The position numbers were made by a program, and so were the translations under genes. Below are positions 1-8,826 of a stretch of DNA of 64,000 bases, one piece after another. Each line of letters starts with the position of its first letter. The stretch's first letter is position 1. This DNA is from Ruegeria arenilitoris (lineage in GTDB: Bacteria; Pseudomonadota; Alphaproteobacteria; Rhodobacterales; Rhodobacteraceae): NCBI RefSeq assembly GCF_013031355.1, contig NZ_WPZO01000002.1, forward strand, positions 496,001-560,000, given 5' to 3'. The notes under the pieces were generated by a model. That model was not told where the DNA came from, did not search any database, and saw nothing but the letters and a program-made list of their open reading frames with translations.

Positions 1-1538
1 GTCTTCTGCGCCCAGCTTTCGTATTGCTTGATCAGCTTCGCTTCTAATTTGGCATTGCTGCCTCGCAAATTCGTCAGCTCTGTTCGGTCCGCTTCGATAT
101 CGTAGAGCTCCCAATCCCGACCGTGCTGCCTGACAAGTTTGAAGTGCCCTAGCCTGATGGCAGAATTGCCCTCATGTTCAAAAAAGATAGGTTCTTCTCG
201 GACCCAGTCCTTGCCGCGAAAGACGTCCATCAACGATTGCCCTTGCATGGGCTGAATTGCGTGACCACCCACTTCGGTTTGGTAGGCACATCCCGTGGCC
301 TCCAGAATAGTGGGCAGGATGTCGACAACGTGACAGGCTGCATGCGCGTTGGAAGTCGGTACAATCCCTTTTGGCCAATGGGCAATCAGCGGGGTCGAGA
401 TACCGCCTTCATGGACATAATGCTTAAACAGACGAAACGGAGCATTTGAGACATTCGCCCATGGTTTGTCATAGCTTTGATACGTCAGAGCATCACCCGG
501 CATCACGTCCGGGCGGTTTCCCATTGTAATTTGCCGCCCATCCTGCGTCGTGTCGGGAAAGAACTTGGCCCAACCGTCTTCTGCCATGAACTCCGCGCAG
601 CCACCGTTGTCAGACAAAAACATGATCAGCGTGTTCTCGAACTGACCCATGCGTTTTAACTCAGCAATCAATCTGCCGATGGATTGATCCATGCGGTCCA
701 CCATGGCCGCATAGGTCGCCATTTTGCGTGCCTCCCAATCGGTGTTTTCCTCATTGGCCCATGGATGCACGTCGGCGTCGCGAGGTGAAATGTCCCAGTT
801 CGTTTGAAATACATTCATCCCGTTCATGCTTTCATGTCGGGCTGTGCGCGTCGCATCCCAGCCCTTGGAATACACGCCGTCATAGCGCGCGATATCTTCT
901 GGGTGGGCATGCAAGGGCCAATGCGGTGCGGTGTGAGCGAGGTAAAGAAAGAAGGGCTGATTGTCTGGTGTTTCTTCGATCATTCCTATGGCTTTGTTGG
1001 TGATTGCATCTGTGAAATAGAAGTCATCCGGGAAGGTTTCGACACGGCTGTCATCCTCAAGCATGTAGTGGGGCGAGAAGAAATGTGTGACCCCGTCAAC
1101 GATCCCATAGAACCGATCGAAGCCGCGCTGACGCGGTGTTGGATGCTCCACATCACCGACGCGCCAACTGTCAATCTCTCGGGCCATGAAATCCCCGGCA
1201 ACATGCCACTTGCCTGACATAAGGGTTCGGTAACCGTTTGCCCTCAGGTGTTCCGCAATAGTGGCGCTGTCATTGCGCAGAAACCCCTGATAGGCGGGCG
1301 TACCAAGATTGGCACCCATATGACCGACACCCGCATCATGCGGATAAAGACCGGTCAAAAGAGAGGCGCGCGTCGGACAACATCTGGCGCAGTTGTACAT
1401 TGAAGTCAGCAGCACGCCATCACGTGCGAGTGCGTCGAGGTTTGGGGTGAGTATTTCTGATCCGGTGACCCCCAAATCTGCAAAGCCCATATCATCGGCT
1501 AAGATTAATATGACGTTCGGCCGACTTCCGACTTCCAT
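1..1538 (-). CDS. Arylsulfatase, cytoplasmic type, C-terminus cut by window edge
   Basis: Sulfatase-family hydrolase that would cleave sulfate esters. The start is ATG at 1538-1536, preceded by GGAGA, and the frame is still open at position 1, so the last residues lie outside. The metal-binding pair DD sits near residues 15-16 in an N-terminal LILADDMGF block. The signature C-x-P-x-R is at Cys53 (CCPTR followed by ASLLTG), the cysteine that is converted to formylglycine. A later SGKWH block and a SDNGG block (second metal site) are present. There is no signal peptide, unlike the two other sulfatases at 23.1 and 51.6 kb, so it probably acts in the cytoplasm. No formylglycine-generating enzyme is encoded in the window. 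Family assignment is firm; the substrate is unknown. Confidence 0.93.
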   Translation of the reverse strand, partial: MEVGSRPNVILILADDMGFADLGVTGSEILTPNLDALARDGVLLTSMYNCARCCPTRASLLTGLYPHDAGVGHMGANLGTPAYQGFLRNDSATIAEHLRANGYRTLMSGKWHVAGDFMAREIDSWRVGDVEHPTPRQRGFDRFYGIVDGVTHFFSPHYMLEDDSRVETFPDDFYFTDAITNKAIGMIEETPDNQPFFLYLAHTAPHWPLHAHPEDIARYDGVYSKGWDATRTARHESMNGMNVFQTNWDISPRDADVHPWANEENTDWEARKMATYAAMVDRMDQSIGRLIAELKRMGQFENTLIMFLSDNGGCAEFMAEDGWAKFFPDTTQDGRQITMGNRPDVMPGDALTYQSYDKPWANVSNAPFRLFKHYVHEGGISTPLIAHWPKGIVPTSNAHAACHVVDILPTILEATGCAYQTEVGGHAIQPMQGQSLMDVFRGKDWVREEPIFFEHEGNSAIRLGHFKLVRQHGRDWELYDIEADRTELTNLRGSNAKLEAKLIKQYESWAQK

Positions 1539-1831
1539 GCTGAGTCTCCGTCTGTGAGTTTGAGCAAATTTTTACAGTTCAAGTGATCTTGTCACGAAAA
1601 AAGTAAACGGGTTAATGCCGAAAGGTATCAAAGACGCTGAGGAGAGTGCGCCAAAAAGCAGCCGCTGATGTCCGCGCGACGGAAGCTTACTTGGTTCCCG
1701 CGATGTGTGATTTCATGGGACTCTCGACTTTGCGCTTGCCGCACACGGCAGGTTTGATGGGCCGCGATGCAGCATCACAAAAGCACTATGAAGGTCTCTT
1801 ATGGGCCGCCCGCGAGAGCGACCCGTTAGCA

Positions 1832-2326
1832 TTATATCTCAGTGGCTTCAGCGATGACCAAGGCATCCTCGAGTTCGACGCCGACCGATGCGACCCAGTC
1901 TCGAACAATCCGCGCGTATTGACGCGTCGAGATGTGCAATCGTTCGTGAAATGGACTGGGCCAAAAGTATTCTGACCCGACCATGAGTTCTTCTTCCACC
2001 CATTTCTTAATAGAGGCGCGGGCGCCGTGGGGTGTTTCGAAGCGCACAGGTTTCTTCGTCTTGCTTTACAGTAGTGAAGCTCGTTCCTTGATCTGACCCG
2101 ATGACACGACATCGCCCATCTTCATCCTCACCAGATCGCAGCCGCGCAGCTTACTGTCGATTGCCAAGTTGAAGAGCGCAAGATCGCGATGGTTGTCGGC
2201 AAGTTCGAGGCGCTCTCGGATCGCCCAGACATGTTTTGGTTTCAGCGGGCGCTTTTGAACAGCAATGCGCCCTTTGTTCGAGGCTGGGCGAAGAGCGCGA
2301 ATGGCAGGTAAGTTTGGGGTTTCCAT
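1832..2326 (-). pseudogene. Tyrosine recombinase (phage integrase family), decayed
   Basis: The sequence matches a common proteobacterial integrase type: it starts METPNLPAIRALRP and contains LALFNLAIDSKLRGCDLV and STRQYARIVRDWV. Two lesions are visible. An in-frame TAA at 2068-2066 interrupts ERASLL/SKTKKPV, where relatives have a glutamine codon, so one CAA-to-TAA change explains it. Further on, WVASVG runs straight into VELEDALVIAEATEI; in relatives about 50 residues lie between these blocks, carrying the HxxR box and the nucleophilic tyrosine. The enzyme is therefore dead. It is a scar of a former mobile element; no attachment site or partner copy was recognised. Confidence 0.85.
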
Positions 2327-2390
2327 GGCTGGTCCTCCGGTCCGCCATGCCTGCCCACAACGACAATCCGACGTTGACGCAACAAAATAT

Positions 2391-2450
2391 CACAGGATGC
2401 TGCATGTTGCTCTAAGGACAGTGAAGCGCAGTAAAGGGACGTTGCAAAGT
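2391..2450 (-). repeat. Degenerate dispersed repeat, copy A
   Basis: Read on the minus strand this segment aligns along about 60 bases with 51499-51557 on the plus strand. Shared blocks are ACTTTGCAA, CTGCGC, TCACTGTC and CATGCAGCATCCTGTG, with scattered substitutions and small indels. It is non-coding and belongs to a set of similar patches in other gaps of the window. Confidence 0.6.
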
Positions 2451-2800
2451 CTGTTGCCAAGTTTCCAGCTAAACTAGGATTGGCAACCGATTTACGAACT
2501 ATGTCCGCACCCTGCTTTTGCAGGGCTTGTCGGATGTCAGCACCAATGGGGTAGTTTAGGCTGTAAATTAATAAGTTAGGAATTTAATTAAAGGGTTTAA
2601 AAAAAGAAAGTTCGGCACACTTGGGTTTGTTGTTCTAATTTTTATTGCTTTATTGGATTTAAAAACCCACTTCTGCTTGAGATAAATGTTGCGATCTTGG
2701 CGTTTTTAGAGGCGGAAATGAGGGTTATTTCCTTTTTCTCATTCAACACGATCTAACTATTAATGCTTATTTCCTGCTTTTTCTCGTTTCAGCCCGTATA

Positions 2801-2817
2801 TTAATCGAATATTAACC
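2801..2817 (+). promoter_or_regulatory. CtrA-type binding box 1 (TTAA-N7-TTAACC)
   Basis: TTAA at 2801-2804, seven bases, then TTAACC at 2812-2817. This is an exact match to the full alphaproteobacterial CtrA consensus, and lies about 250 bases before the TadG-like start. Confidence 0.6.
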
Positions 2818-2873
2818 AGAAGTTATATTCCATTAAAAATAATCACCCCAAAATGCCGGGACGTCGCCACATT

Positions 2874-2890
2874 TTAACCTTTTTTTAACC
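2874..2890 (+). promoter_or_regulatory. CtrA-type binding box 2 (TTAA-N7-TTAACC)
   Basis: TTAA at 2874-2877, seven bases, then TTAACC at 2885-2890: a second exact consensus match, 73 bases after the first (about seven helical turns). Two perfect copies ahead of pilus-type genes support CtrA control, though AT-rich DNA raises the chance rate. Confidence 0.62.
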
Positions 2891-3064
2891 ACAGGTTTTA
2901 TGGTGACGGTTACAGCTCGCCGCTAACCTTATTTTGTTGGGTTAAGAAGGTGCTGAATCTTAGTTACAGTTACGAGTTTCCGCAATCGCACTGCCTGCGT
3001 CTGCTAGTTTGCCTTCCCTAGAAATAGTCTTGTGGCCGGTTTCCTCGGCCGAGTGAGGATAAAA

Positions 3065-4708
3065 ATGCCCATGGATTTCGAGAGAACAATAGGCACTTGC
3101 GTTACCCCTTCAGTTCGTGTGCAAAAAGGTGCTCGACATTTTGCCAGTGACGAGAGTGGTGCGCTTACCATTTTCGCCCTCCTTATGTTTTTGGTTATTG
3201 TTGCCTTTGTGGGCATTGGCATAGATTTTATGCGCTTTGAGAGTGAACGGGCAGAATTGCAGTATACGCTGGACCGATCTGTTTTGGCCGCAGCGGACCT
3301 CGATCAAAAGGAAGAGCCAAAATCCGTCGTTCGGGCGTACCTTGAAAGGGCGGGCCTTCTGGAGCACGTGACCAGCATCGATGTGGTTAACAGCGCTGGG
3401 TATCGCGAGGTGTCGGCTACAGCCATGTCCGAATTCCCGACCCAATTCATGCGCCTATCTGGCTACGAGACATTGAGCGCGCCCGCAGCGAGCACTGCCG
3501 AGGAAAGCGTCGGTTTGGCCGAAATCTCAATTGTTATGGATGTCTCGACCTCGATTGCGCTGCAAGAACTGAAGGATGCTACGAAAAGCATCATAACACA
3601 GATTGGAACGAAAAACGGTACTTGGAGCAGCGAGGTTTCATTCTCACTGATCCCCTATTCCAGTCAGGTTAACGCTGGCGAGAGCTTGTTGCAGTACTAC
3701 AATCTGGACCGCTTCCATGACCACTCGCACTGTGTCAACTTTATCGACAACGAGTTCAGCAAACCTGATCTTTCGCTGACCAGATTGCTGGAACAAACGG
3801 CTCATTTCGATCCTTACACCGAGACAAAAGAGCCGATTGAACATCCTGTTTGCCCTGTCCGGCCCGGATCAGCGATATTGCCATTCCAAAACAATAAAAC
3901 GGTGCTTCATGACTACGTCGACGGCCTGACCAAGCTCAGCAACCCAGTGGCGGACGAGGACTCGGGCTTGGACAATGGCGCGAATTGGGGCCTTATCCTG
4001 CTAGACCCAGGTACACGTCCGGTCATCAACAAACTCGCCACCATCGACAATATCGTTCCGGACACGTTTAAAGGCCGCCCTGTGGCTTACGGCGACAATG
4101 TCCAAAAGGTACTGATCCTTGTATCCGATGGAGACAATACTGATCAGCACATGCTTAACCCGTCGAAGCGCACCACCATGTCGGATTTGTGGTACAATGA
4201 GGAGGCCGATCGTTTCTCGGTATTCCAATCGAATGGCAAACCCATGTACTGGTGGCCGCACGACAATAGCTGGCAGGATCACCCCTACGGCAATGGAGAC
4301 TCGCGTTGCGCGACCAAGGGCAGCAAAACAACATGTGTGAAGGAAGAAGAACCGGGCAAGGCGGTACAACTGTCCTACGTTGAGCTGCTGAACCTTGTAT
4401 CGTTGGAATATATCGAGAACAACATCTTCACCCAGTCGCCAAGTGCTTATGGTCAATGGGAAAGCAGCGCGTTCAGCAAGAAAAATGCGACTGCCAAGGA
4501 CGCGCGCACCAAACACGTGTGCAAGGCCGCCAAGGATGAAGGGGTGATCGTCTTTAGTGTCAGCGTCGACGCGCCGACCAACGGCCAAAAGGTACTGCAA
4601 GACTGCGCAAGCTCCGCCAGTCATTATTACAAAGCGTCGGCCCCTGATCTCAAAGATGCCTTTACCTCGATCGCGTCTTCTGTCCGCATGCTGAGGTTGA
4701 CGCAATGA
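3065..4708 (+). CDS. TadG-like pilus assembly protein with von Willebrand A domain
   Basis: The ATG at 3065 is preceded by a GAGGAT ribosome site; an in-frame GTG at 3032 is less likely. The N-terminus has the Tad motif, a charged stretch (ASDESGALTIF) followed by one hydrophobic helix (about residues 35-55). A vWA fold follows, with the MIDAS triad DxSxS (DVSTS, in ISIVMDVSTS), and a late block (FSVSVDAP...LQDCASS) typical of TadG C-termini. It would sit in the inner membrane with the vWA domain in the periplasm, serving Flp/Tad-type pilus or secretion machinery. It overlaps the next gene by four bases (ATGA). No tadA/B/C or cpa genes are nearby, so it depends on a Tad system elsewhere. Two CtrA boxes lie upstream. 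Confidence 0.88.
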   Translation: MPMDFERTIGTCVTPSVRVQKGARHFASDESGALTIFALLMFLVIVAFVGIGIDFMRFESERAELQYTLDRSVLAAADLDQKEEPKSVVRAYLERAGLLEHVTSIDVVNSAGYREVSATAMSEFPTQFMRLSGYETLSAPAASTAEESVGLAEISIVMDVSTSIALQELKDATKSIITQIGTKNGTWSSEVSFSLIPYSSQVNAGESLLQYYNLDRFHDHSHCVNFIDNEFSKPDLSLTRLLEQTAHFDPYTETKEPIEHPVCPVRPGSAILPFQNNKTVLHDYVDGLTKLSNPVADEDSGLDNGANWGLILLDPGTRPVINKLATIDNIVPDTFKGRPVAYGDNVQKVLILVSDGDNTDQHMLNPSKRTTMSDLWYNEEADRFSVFQSNGKPMYWWPHDNSWQDHPYGNGDSRCATKGSKTTCVKEEEPGKAVQLSYVELLNLVSLEYIENNIFTQSPSAYGQWESSAFSKKNATAKDARTKHVCKAAKDEGVIVFSVSVDAPTNGQKVLQDCASSASHYYKASAPDLKDAFTSIASSVRMLRLTQ

Positions 4709-5238
4709 TGCGTAGATTGATTTCCGCTCTGAACAAGCTCCACAGGCAAGAAGATGGAAGTGTGACCGTCGAGTTTGCTATCGTCTTCCCGGCCATCCTA
4801 TTTTTGATTCTTTCGGGGGTAGAGCTTGGCCTGGTAACGCTGAAACACGCGCAGCTAGAGCGTGCTGTCGACCTGACTGTGCGCGACATTCGGCTGAACA
4901 CCGGCATTGACCCGCAACATGACGACATTAAGTCTCTCATCTGCAGCCGTGCCGGATTTATCGGCAATTGCGAAGCCAACTTGCGTCTGGAAATGATCCG
5001 GCAGGATCCTTTTTCCTCTATCTCAGTGCCCGCCACCCCTGACTGCACTGACCTTTCGGAAGTGGCTCGACCCGTGCGGACATTCCAAAATGGGCTTGAG
5101 AACGAGTTGATGGTTCTTCGGGCCTGCGCCAAGATCAGCCCCGTTTTCCCAACGTCTGCAATGGGCAAGGCATTAGTCAACGACGAAGGCCAATACGCTC
5201 TGACTGCGACAACCGTCTTCGTACAGGAGCCTAGTTAA
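4705..5238 (+). CDS. TadE-like minor pseudopilin protein
   Basis: A protein of 177 residues with the TadE pattern: a short basic N-terminus, then EDGSVTVEFAIVFPAIL, where the Glu after Val marks the class III prepilin-like segment, continuing into a single transmembrane helix. The remainder is probably periplasmic and contains several cysteines. TadE-family proteins are minor pilins or assembly proteins of Flp/Tad systems. The start overlaps the stop of the TadG-like gene by four bases, so the two are translationally coupled. It is followed one base later by a second TadE-type gene. Confidence 0.85.
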   Translation: MMRRLISALNKLHRQEDGSVTVEFAIVFPAILFLILSGVELGLVTLKHAQLERAVDLTVRDIRLNTGIDPQHDDIKSLICSRAGFIGNCEANLRLEMIRQDPFSSISVPATPDCTDLSEVARPVRTFQNGLENELMVLRACAKISPVFPTSAMGKALVNDEGQYALTATTVFVQEPS

Positions 5239-5239
5239 T

Positions 5240-5797
5240 ATGAGGATCAAGCGATTTCCGACACTCCGTCCTAAACGTTTCCTAGCACGGGAAAACGGCT
5301 CGATTTCTGTCGAAGCAGTCCTCATTTTCCCAATCCTCGTATGGACGATCATGGCGGGCTATACGTTTTTCGAAGCCTACAGGCAGAATGCCTCGAACAT
5401 CAAAGCGGCGCATACGATTGGTGACCTGATTTCCCGTGAAACCCGTGAAATCAACAGCGCCTACATCGACTCGATGGAAGAAATGTTCAGGTTGATGGTG
5501 GTCAATCATGCCGATCTGAAAATCCGAATCTCGTTAGTTCTTTATGACGCGGCCGACAAAAGCCACTCGGTGAACTGGTCAGCAATTCGCGGTGGATATA
5601 CCGAAAAGCTGACGAACGCTAATATCGGTCAATATCAAGATGCGCTGCCGCCGATGTCGGATCAGAACACGCTCATCCTGGTCGAGACGTCCAACACGTT
5701 TGTCCCTCGCTTTAAGGTAGGCTTGGACAACGTCGAGCTGGAAAACTTCGTTTTCACCCGGCCGCGCTTTGCAAACAATATAAAAGGGAACGTCTAA
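5240..5797 (+). CDS. Second TadE/TadG-like pilus assembly protein
   Basis: A protein of 185 residues with the same architecture: basic leader, ENGSISVEAVLIFPILVWTI around residues 19-38 forming the pilin-like helix with the conserved Glu, then a periplasmic part. It begins one base after the previous stop, so the three genes form one operon. Its periplasmic half is shorter and differs from the preceding TadE, so the two are not simple duplicates. Exact role (minor pilin or assembly factor) cannot be decided from sequence. Confidence 0.82.
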   Translation: MRIKRFPTLRPKRFLARENGSISVEAVLIFPILVWTIMAGYTFFEAYRQNASNIKAAHTIGDLISRETREINSAYIDSMEEMFRLMVVNHADLKIRISLVLYDAADKSHSVNWSAIRGGYTEKLTNANIGQYQDALPPMSDQNTLILVETSNTFVPRFKVGLDNVELENFVFTRPRFANNIKGNV

Positions 5798-6062
5798 GGC
5801 GATTTGCATTTAAAGTGAGGCTTGGTACTGTCCAAGGAATTCGACTTTCGCTCTCCTTCCGGCTGTATCGCAACCTTTTGCATCAGATTGACGGGGCAGT
5901 CTGTTCAGACATTTGTTATGCGCAATTGGTCTCGGACACGTCTTATTTTGGTCTTTCAGATGGGCTGCCGCTTTCGCAAGGATGTGCGTTTCATGTTTGG
6001 GCTGTTCGCAACATGTTGCGCAAGCGAATTCGACATCGTGTCAAAGGTCCACAAAGGTCTCT

Positions 6063-6581
6063 ATGCGGTCTTTCATTGCGATATCGCTTAACGACGACGT
6101 AAAGGCAGCTTTTGCGCCCTTGCAACGCGCGCTGCCGGTCGGCCGACCAGTATCGTCGGACAATATGCATTTGACGCTCGCCTTTCTGGATGATCAGACC
6201 GAGGAGACGTTAGAGGAATTGCATGAAGAGCTTTCGATACTTTCAGCTCCACCCTTTGACGTCACCTTTTCAGGGATCGAAAGTTTTGGGCAGGTCCTGG
6301 CTGTCGTGGTGGAGGATTGTCCGGCACTCGTAGCATTGCACCAAAAAATCCAGACTGCTTTGCGGCGAGCCGGGATCGTGCTGCCCCGCCGGCGCTTTCG
6401 CCCGCATGTGACTATTGCTCGCTTCAAACCAGGGCAACGCGAAGCGGTTCAGCTCGTCCAACGTCCGCGCACTATGAGCGCCTTGCCAAAGATGCCGGTG
6501 ACCGGCTTTACCCTATACCAATCAACCTTGCGTCCAGAAGGTGCCAGACACGAAGCCTTGGCGCATTATTTTCTCAGGTGA
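6063..6581 (+). CDS. thpR: RNA 2',3'-cyclic phosphodiesterase (2'-5' RNA ligase family)
   Basis: The chosen ATG at 6063 (MRSFIAISL) fits the family N-terminus; the frame is open further upstream but without family similarity. The product has 172 residues, near the usual ~180. The two catalytic HxTx motifs are HLTL (in NMHLTLAFLDD) and HVTI (in RPHVTIARFK), the hallmark of the 2H phosphoesterase fold. Family members hydrolyse 2',3'-cyclic phosphates and can join 2'-5' RNA ends in vitro. It stands alone, 265 bases after the TadE-like operon, with no obvious functional link to neighbours. Confidence 0.9.
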   Translation: MRSFIAISLNDDVKAAFAPLQRALPVGRPVSSDNMHLTLAFLDDQTEETLEELHEELSILSAPPFDVTFSGIESFGQVLAVVVEDCPALVALHQKIQTALRRAGIVLPRRRFRPHVTIARFKPGQREAVQLVQRPRTMSALPKMPVTGFTLYQSTLRPEGARHEALAHYFLR

Positions 6582-7004
6582 CGGGCTGCCGTTTCAGCCA
6601 AACCGGCCAGCGCTTGGCATACATGTATGACAAAAACGATCAATGTTGATCGCCCGTCCACAATGGCTCCTTGATGGGGTTGCAGCGATAACTCTGTTTG
6701 TCCGCCACGTGCCTTTACTCGCCGGCACTCCGAATGTCCGGTTTTCGCAGTTTTGTGACCTGCTGCACAAGCAAAAGGCTGGACCACGTTAAATAGCTGG
6801 AAAGGGCTCACTGCAGCCGTTCTCTCCGGTAGAACAGAACAGGACCTTTGAGCCCTGAGCGGCCGTTGATCACACTGCAGTCATTCGCATGTGCGGCACG
6901 TTGCGAATCGCGCCAACCGGACATCTCCTGCGCAGTTAGCCAATAGCAATCGGCGGGCAAAGCTGGTGTTCAAACTGGCGCGGGTGCAATGTGTTTTGAT
7001 TGCT
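6582..7004. other. Intergenic region without a recognisable gene
   Basis: The 423 bases lack a credible reading frame. Short patches around 6640-6740 (for example GGGTTGCAGCGATAACTC and CTCCGAATGTCCGGTTTT) resemble the degenerate dispersed repeats found elsewhere in the window. Confidence 0.4.
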
Positions 7005-7385
7005 TCACGCATTCTTAGATAGCGCTATTGCTATCGCCAGCCAGAAGGCCGAACGTAAGGTCATAGCCCCAATTGTTCGCCATTCGAATGGGGTGCCGGT
7101 AACAGCCATTGCTATCAGTATAACAAACACCAGGAGTGTGCAGACACCAATCAACCAAGCAATTCGCTGGGCCCAGAATACGGATTTATTGAGCGTGAAC
7201 GCGCCAAGCACATAGATGAAACCAGCAAAGAAATTAAACCAAAGCACCAACGGAACCGCGTCCCCGAAGGCAGCTTTGGCTGCGGAACCGCCAAACAATG
7301 CCGTTCCCCCGGAAAAGACAGTCAAAATGCCAAAAAGCGCAGCGACTATTGCTACCGGACGAACCCAACTTGGAGACTGATGCAT
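7005..7385 (-). CDS. Small integral membrane protein, function unknown
   Basis: A protein of 126 residues with four predicted membrane helices: about residues 9-30, 44-64, 71-95 and 105-122. The start ATG at 7385 has GGAGAAGG upstream. The third region joins straight to the segment TGTPFEWRTIGAMTLRSAFW. No catalytic or metal-binding motif is visible, and it is not clearly linked to a neighbouring operon. It is probably a conserved hypothetical inner-membrane protein. Confidence 0.7.
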   Translation of the reverse strand: MHQSPSWVRPVAIVAALFGILTVFSGGTALFGGSAAKAAFGDAVPLVLWFNFFAGFIYVLGAFTLNKSVFWAQRIAWLIGVCTLLVFVILIAMAVTGTPFEWRTIGAMTLRSAFWLAIAIALSKNA

Positions 7386-8359
7386 ATTTGGCCTTCTCCG
7401 AATTAAATCAGGGGTTGTGACGCAATTAACCTAATCCTTAGAGCCACTGCCAACTTGATCGATATCAATGCGACCACTCTGCCGTGAAGATTTGCAGGTT
7501 GTAGAAAATGGTCACAAAGAGACTCCCTCTTTCGTTACTAGCGGCTGAGCAGATGCGTCATTTGAGCCCATTGCCAACATTGCTGGGTGTGCTGGCTGCG
7601 GTGGTAGCATTCGGCAGGTCCGCTCTAAAAGCGGACATTTATGTAGGGTGCTAAAAGTCGGGAACGAATTTCAAACTTTTTGCATCGTAATTGTCGAAGA
7701 TCAGTTTGTCGATTTTGTGTGCTCGAAACCTTACAATTTTTTAAGTTTGCCGAAAGGTCAGTTAAAAGCCCCAACGTTCTGGTTGCTGCTTGATTGTTGA
7801 GTAACGAGACGGGGGTCCAATGCTGAGTCTAGTGCTATCTGGATTGGCTAGTGTCACATTCGAAATCGAATATCTGTGGTCCACGTTCTACTTGAATGCT
7901 GAAAACGGTCTTATTGTCTCGGCCAGCCACGCCCAATACTTGAGCCTCACCTCTGTTACTGCGCTGAAATTCCTGAACAACGCCCGCAGGAACATACGAA
8001 ACCCAGACATGCCGTCTTCGAAGACTGCGCCATGTTTGAAACACCGGGCCGCGCAGAAACCGAATATCCTTCCAAGCTTAGACGACCCGCTGGTCGACCA
8101 GTTGTTCCTCCGTGCTCAAGTATTCCAAAATGGTGAATCTGCGCTTGGGCACACCACTCCCACAATCACAGAGATTGGATAACGAATGCCAAAGTCCAAG
8201 GGCAACATAGCCTCTGTGATTTCCAGGTTCGGCGAAAAGGCTGGCCTGGTTCAGAAATACACGATCACCATTCCACCCGCAAACGATCTGAACCGTCCGC
8301 CTCCTCAGAAGCCGCGTGTGGGTCAGGCAAACGATTCCAAGACAAAAAAGGAGCCAATC
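7386..8359. other. Long intergenic region, no supported gene
   Basis: Almost 1 kb before the roadblock gene. Around 7540-7650 a patch with TCCGCTCTAAAAGCGGACAT resembles the dispersed repeats. Open frames exist on both strands between 7820 and 8180, but none has a good ribosome site, family similarity or coding-like composition that I can recognise. The segment from 8186 to 8359 is in frame with the roadblock gene but looks like non-coding leader. Confidence 0.4.
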
Positions 8360-8713
8360 ATGTCATTAGACATTTCGAAACTCGGTGAAATTAAAGGTCT
8401 GTTAGGAGCATGTCTCGTTGACAGTGACACCGGCCTCATACTCGGCACGGAGGGCGGTTCCAAGATTGATCTCGAAACAGCTGGCGCGGCTAATGTTGAG
8501 GTGGTTCGCGCAAAACTGCAGGCTATCGAAGCTCTGAAGCTCAACGATTCCATCGAAGACATTCTGATCACGCTGGGTAAGCAGTTTCATCTTGTCCGTC
8601 CGCTGGAAAAAAATTCCAACATTTTTGTATATGTCGCGTTGGATAAGAAATCGGCCAACCTGGGCCTAGCGCGGTTGCGAGTCAAAGCGGTTGAGGAAAC
8701 GCTGAGCCTCTGA
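8360..8713 (+). CDS. Roadblock/LC7-domain protein
   Basis: The start at ATG 8360 is set by the strong ribosome site AAAAAGGAG at 8345-8353, giving 117 residues; the open frame to the left lacks family features. The protein has the roadblock/LC7 pattern: an N-terminal helix (SKLGEIKGLLGACLVD), a central strand pair (DTGLILGTEGG), then a long helix and the closing strands SNIFVYVALDKKSANLGLAR. In bacteria such proteins (MglB-like) often modulate small GTPases or act with signalling proteins. No GTPase gene is adjacent; the next genes encode a two-component pair 113 bases downstream, which suggests a signalling role by context only. Confidence 0.8.
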   Translation: MSLDISKLGEIKGLLGACLVDSDTGLILGTEGGSKIDLETAGAANVEVVRAKLQAIEALKLNDSIEDILITLGKQFHLVRPLEKNSNIFVYVALDKKSANLGLARLRVKAVEETLSL

Positions 8714-8826
8714 TCTGCAGCGATTTGCCAAATGGACTCGACCATCTTGATGTGGCTGGGTCCATTCTAAAGTTGGTTCAGTCACGTTTCTTGGAACAGG
8801 CACCGACTGTTTTGGAGGCGCACAGA

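Larger units (their letters stand above)
2327..3064. other. AT-rich intergenic region upstream of the tad-like operon
   Basis: No convincing gene is present. The left part (2391-2450) is a dispersed repeat copy. From about 2560 to 2900 the sequence turns strikingly AT-rich compared with its surroundings and holds two perfect CtrA-type boxes. The region is probably the promoter and leader of the TadG/TadE genes that start at 3065. Confidence 0.6.

Noticed and set aside
1646-1975. Open frame of 109 codons on the plus strand
   Set aside because: It runs antisense through the integrase remnant, which has clear family similarity on the other strand; the plus-strand product resembles nothing.
4001-4705. 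Long open frame opposite the TadG-like gene
   Set aside because: The plus-strand frame has the vWA motif, ribosome site and operon overlap; the antisense frame is a codon-bias shadow.
7820-8182. Overlapping open frames on both strands before the roadblock gene
   Set aside because: No ribosome site, no recognisable motif and no coding-like composition; possibly decayed DNA, but nothing to name it by.
8186-8359. N-terminal extension of the roadblock protein
   Set aside because: The strong AAAAAGGAG before ATG 8360 and the family's usual length favour the shorter form.
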